A stretch of 64,000 bases of DNA from Pseudocalidococcus sp964653145 (GTDB lineage: Bacteria > Cyanobacteriota > Cyanobacteriia > Thermosynechococcales > Thermosynechococcaceae), in contig CAZZCG010000018.1 in assembly GCA_964653145.1 (NCBI GenBank), positions 10,498-74,497 on the forward strand, given 5' to 3'. The position numbers were made by a program, and so were the translations under genes. Below the pieces are notes generated by a model. That model worked only from the letters and a program-made list of their open reading frames with translations, made no database searches and had not been told where the DNA came from. This document shows positions 63,846 through 64,000 of this stretch, one piece after another (positions within the stretch are counted from its first letter, which is position 1; each line of letters opens with the position of its first letter).

Positions 63846-64000
63846 CTAGAAAGCACTGGCAGTCGGGCGAACAATCATTTCATTGACATCCACATCATCG
63901 GGTTGGGATACGGCATATAAAACGGCTCTGGCGATCGCATCCGGGGTTAGGGCAGTTTTACGAAATTCTTTCAATGCCTCTTCTGCTGAATCGTCTGTGA
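63846..64000 (-). CDS. Short-chain dehydrogenase, C-terminal part (runs off window)
   Basis: Minus-strand reading up to the right edge gives about 51 residues ending PDAIARAVLYAVSQPDDVDVNEMIVRPTASAF before TAG at 63846-63848. This is the typical C-terminus of NADP-dependent short-chain oxidoreductases of the YdfG type. The N-terminal Rossmann domain and YxxxK site lie outside. It contains the only perfect HIP1 octamer GCGATCGC I saw in the window (63931-63938). Confidence 0.8.
   Translation of the reverse strand, partial: TDDSAEEALKEFRKTALTPDAIARAVLYAVSQPDDVDVNEMIVRPTASAF

Overview
The window comes from a cyanobacterial chromosome, most likely a unicellular Synechococcus-like lineage. The evidence is geranylgeranyl reductase (chlP), a single-polypeptide ferredoxin-type glutamate synthase, a cyanobacterial-type glutamate-cysteine ligase, an apocarotenoid oxygenase, an acyl-lipid desaturase, an ATP synthase gamma chain with the photosynthetic-type insertion, and several Uma2 or pentapeptide-type proteins. 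Perfect HIP1 octamers are nearly absent; instead a 10-bp palindrome, CCAGGCCTGG, and its half forms recur throughout. Species is not claimed.

The centrepiece is an apparently complete type V-K CRISPR-associated transposon (CAST) at 4161-16529. Matching terminal repeats begin with TGTACA at both ends. From left to right it carries tnsB-tnsC-tniQ, a cargo operon on the opposite strand (cvkR-hsdR-hsdM-hsdS-GIY-YIG), cas12k, a tracrRNA gene, a short CRISPR array with three spacers, and a separate truncated repeat with a 17-nt guide. That guide matches the 3' end of the tRNA-Leu(GAG) gene just outside the right end with one mismatch, and the transposon end lies 65-66 bp from the protospacer edge, as expected for RNA-guided homing by this family. 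Near-identical promoter/operator sequences precede tnsB and cas12k, which suggests one regulator (CvkR) controls both transposition and targeting modules. The array repeat pairs imperfectly with the tracrRNA anti-repeat, whereas the homing guide pairs better over its short tail. No 5-bp target duplication is present.

Left of the CAST lie a penicillin-recognising serine hydrolase, chlP and an ECF sigma/anti-sigma/Spy-like stress operon. From 16.8 to 29.5 kb are mostly housekeeping genes: an atypical SDR, a desaturase, uvrB, a second tRNA-Leu(UAG), scpB, a PhoX-like phosphatase and glutamate synthase. At 29.5-31.5 kb is a small AT-rich accessory patch with an orphan restriction-like protein and a decapitated ABC ATPase. 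From 31.6 to 44.7 kb are trmL, gshA, a methyltransferase, a carotenoid oxygenase, a decayed gene with three in-frame stops, a heptose-kinase-like sugar kinase, a VapBC-like pair whose toxin has an amber stop, a nucleoside transporter, an FAD monooxygenase and a pentapeptide-repeat membrane protein.

From 44.7 to 59.8 kb are an exact 42-bp tandem array, an AmpG-like permease, coaX, a PadR-controlled RND efflux operon, psiE-like, moxR, a phosphodiester glycosidase, atpG, a Uma2 protein and thrS. The last 4 kb hold two related non-coding direct repeats flanking a hypothetical membrane protein and an amidohydrolase; the second copy contains an 11-unit, exactly 21-bp-periodic tandem array. They are followed by a stretch rich in inverted repeats (candidate structured RNA) and the 3' end of an SDR gene that runs off the window.
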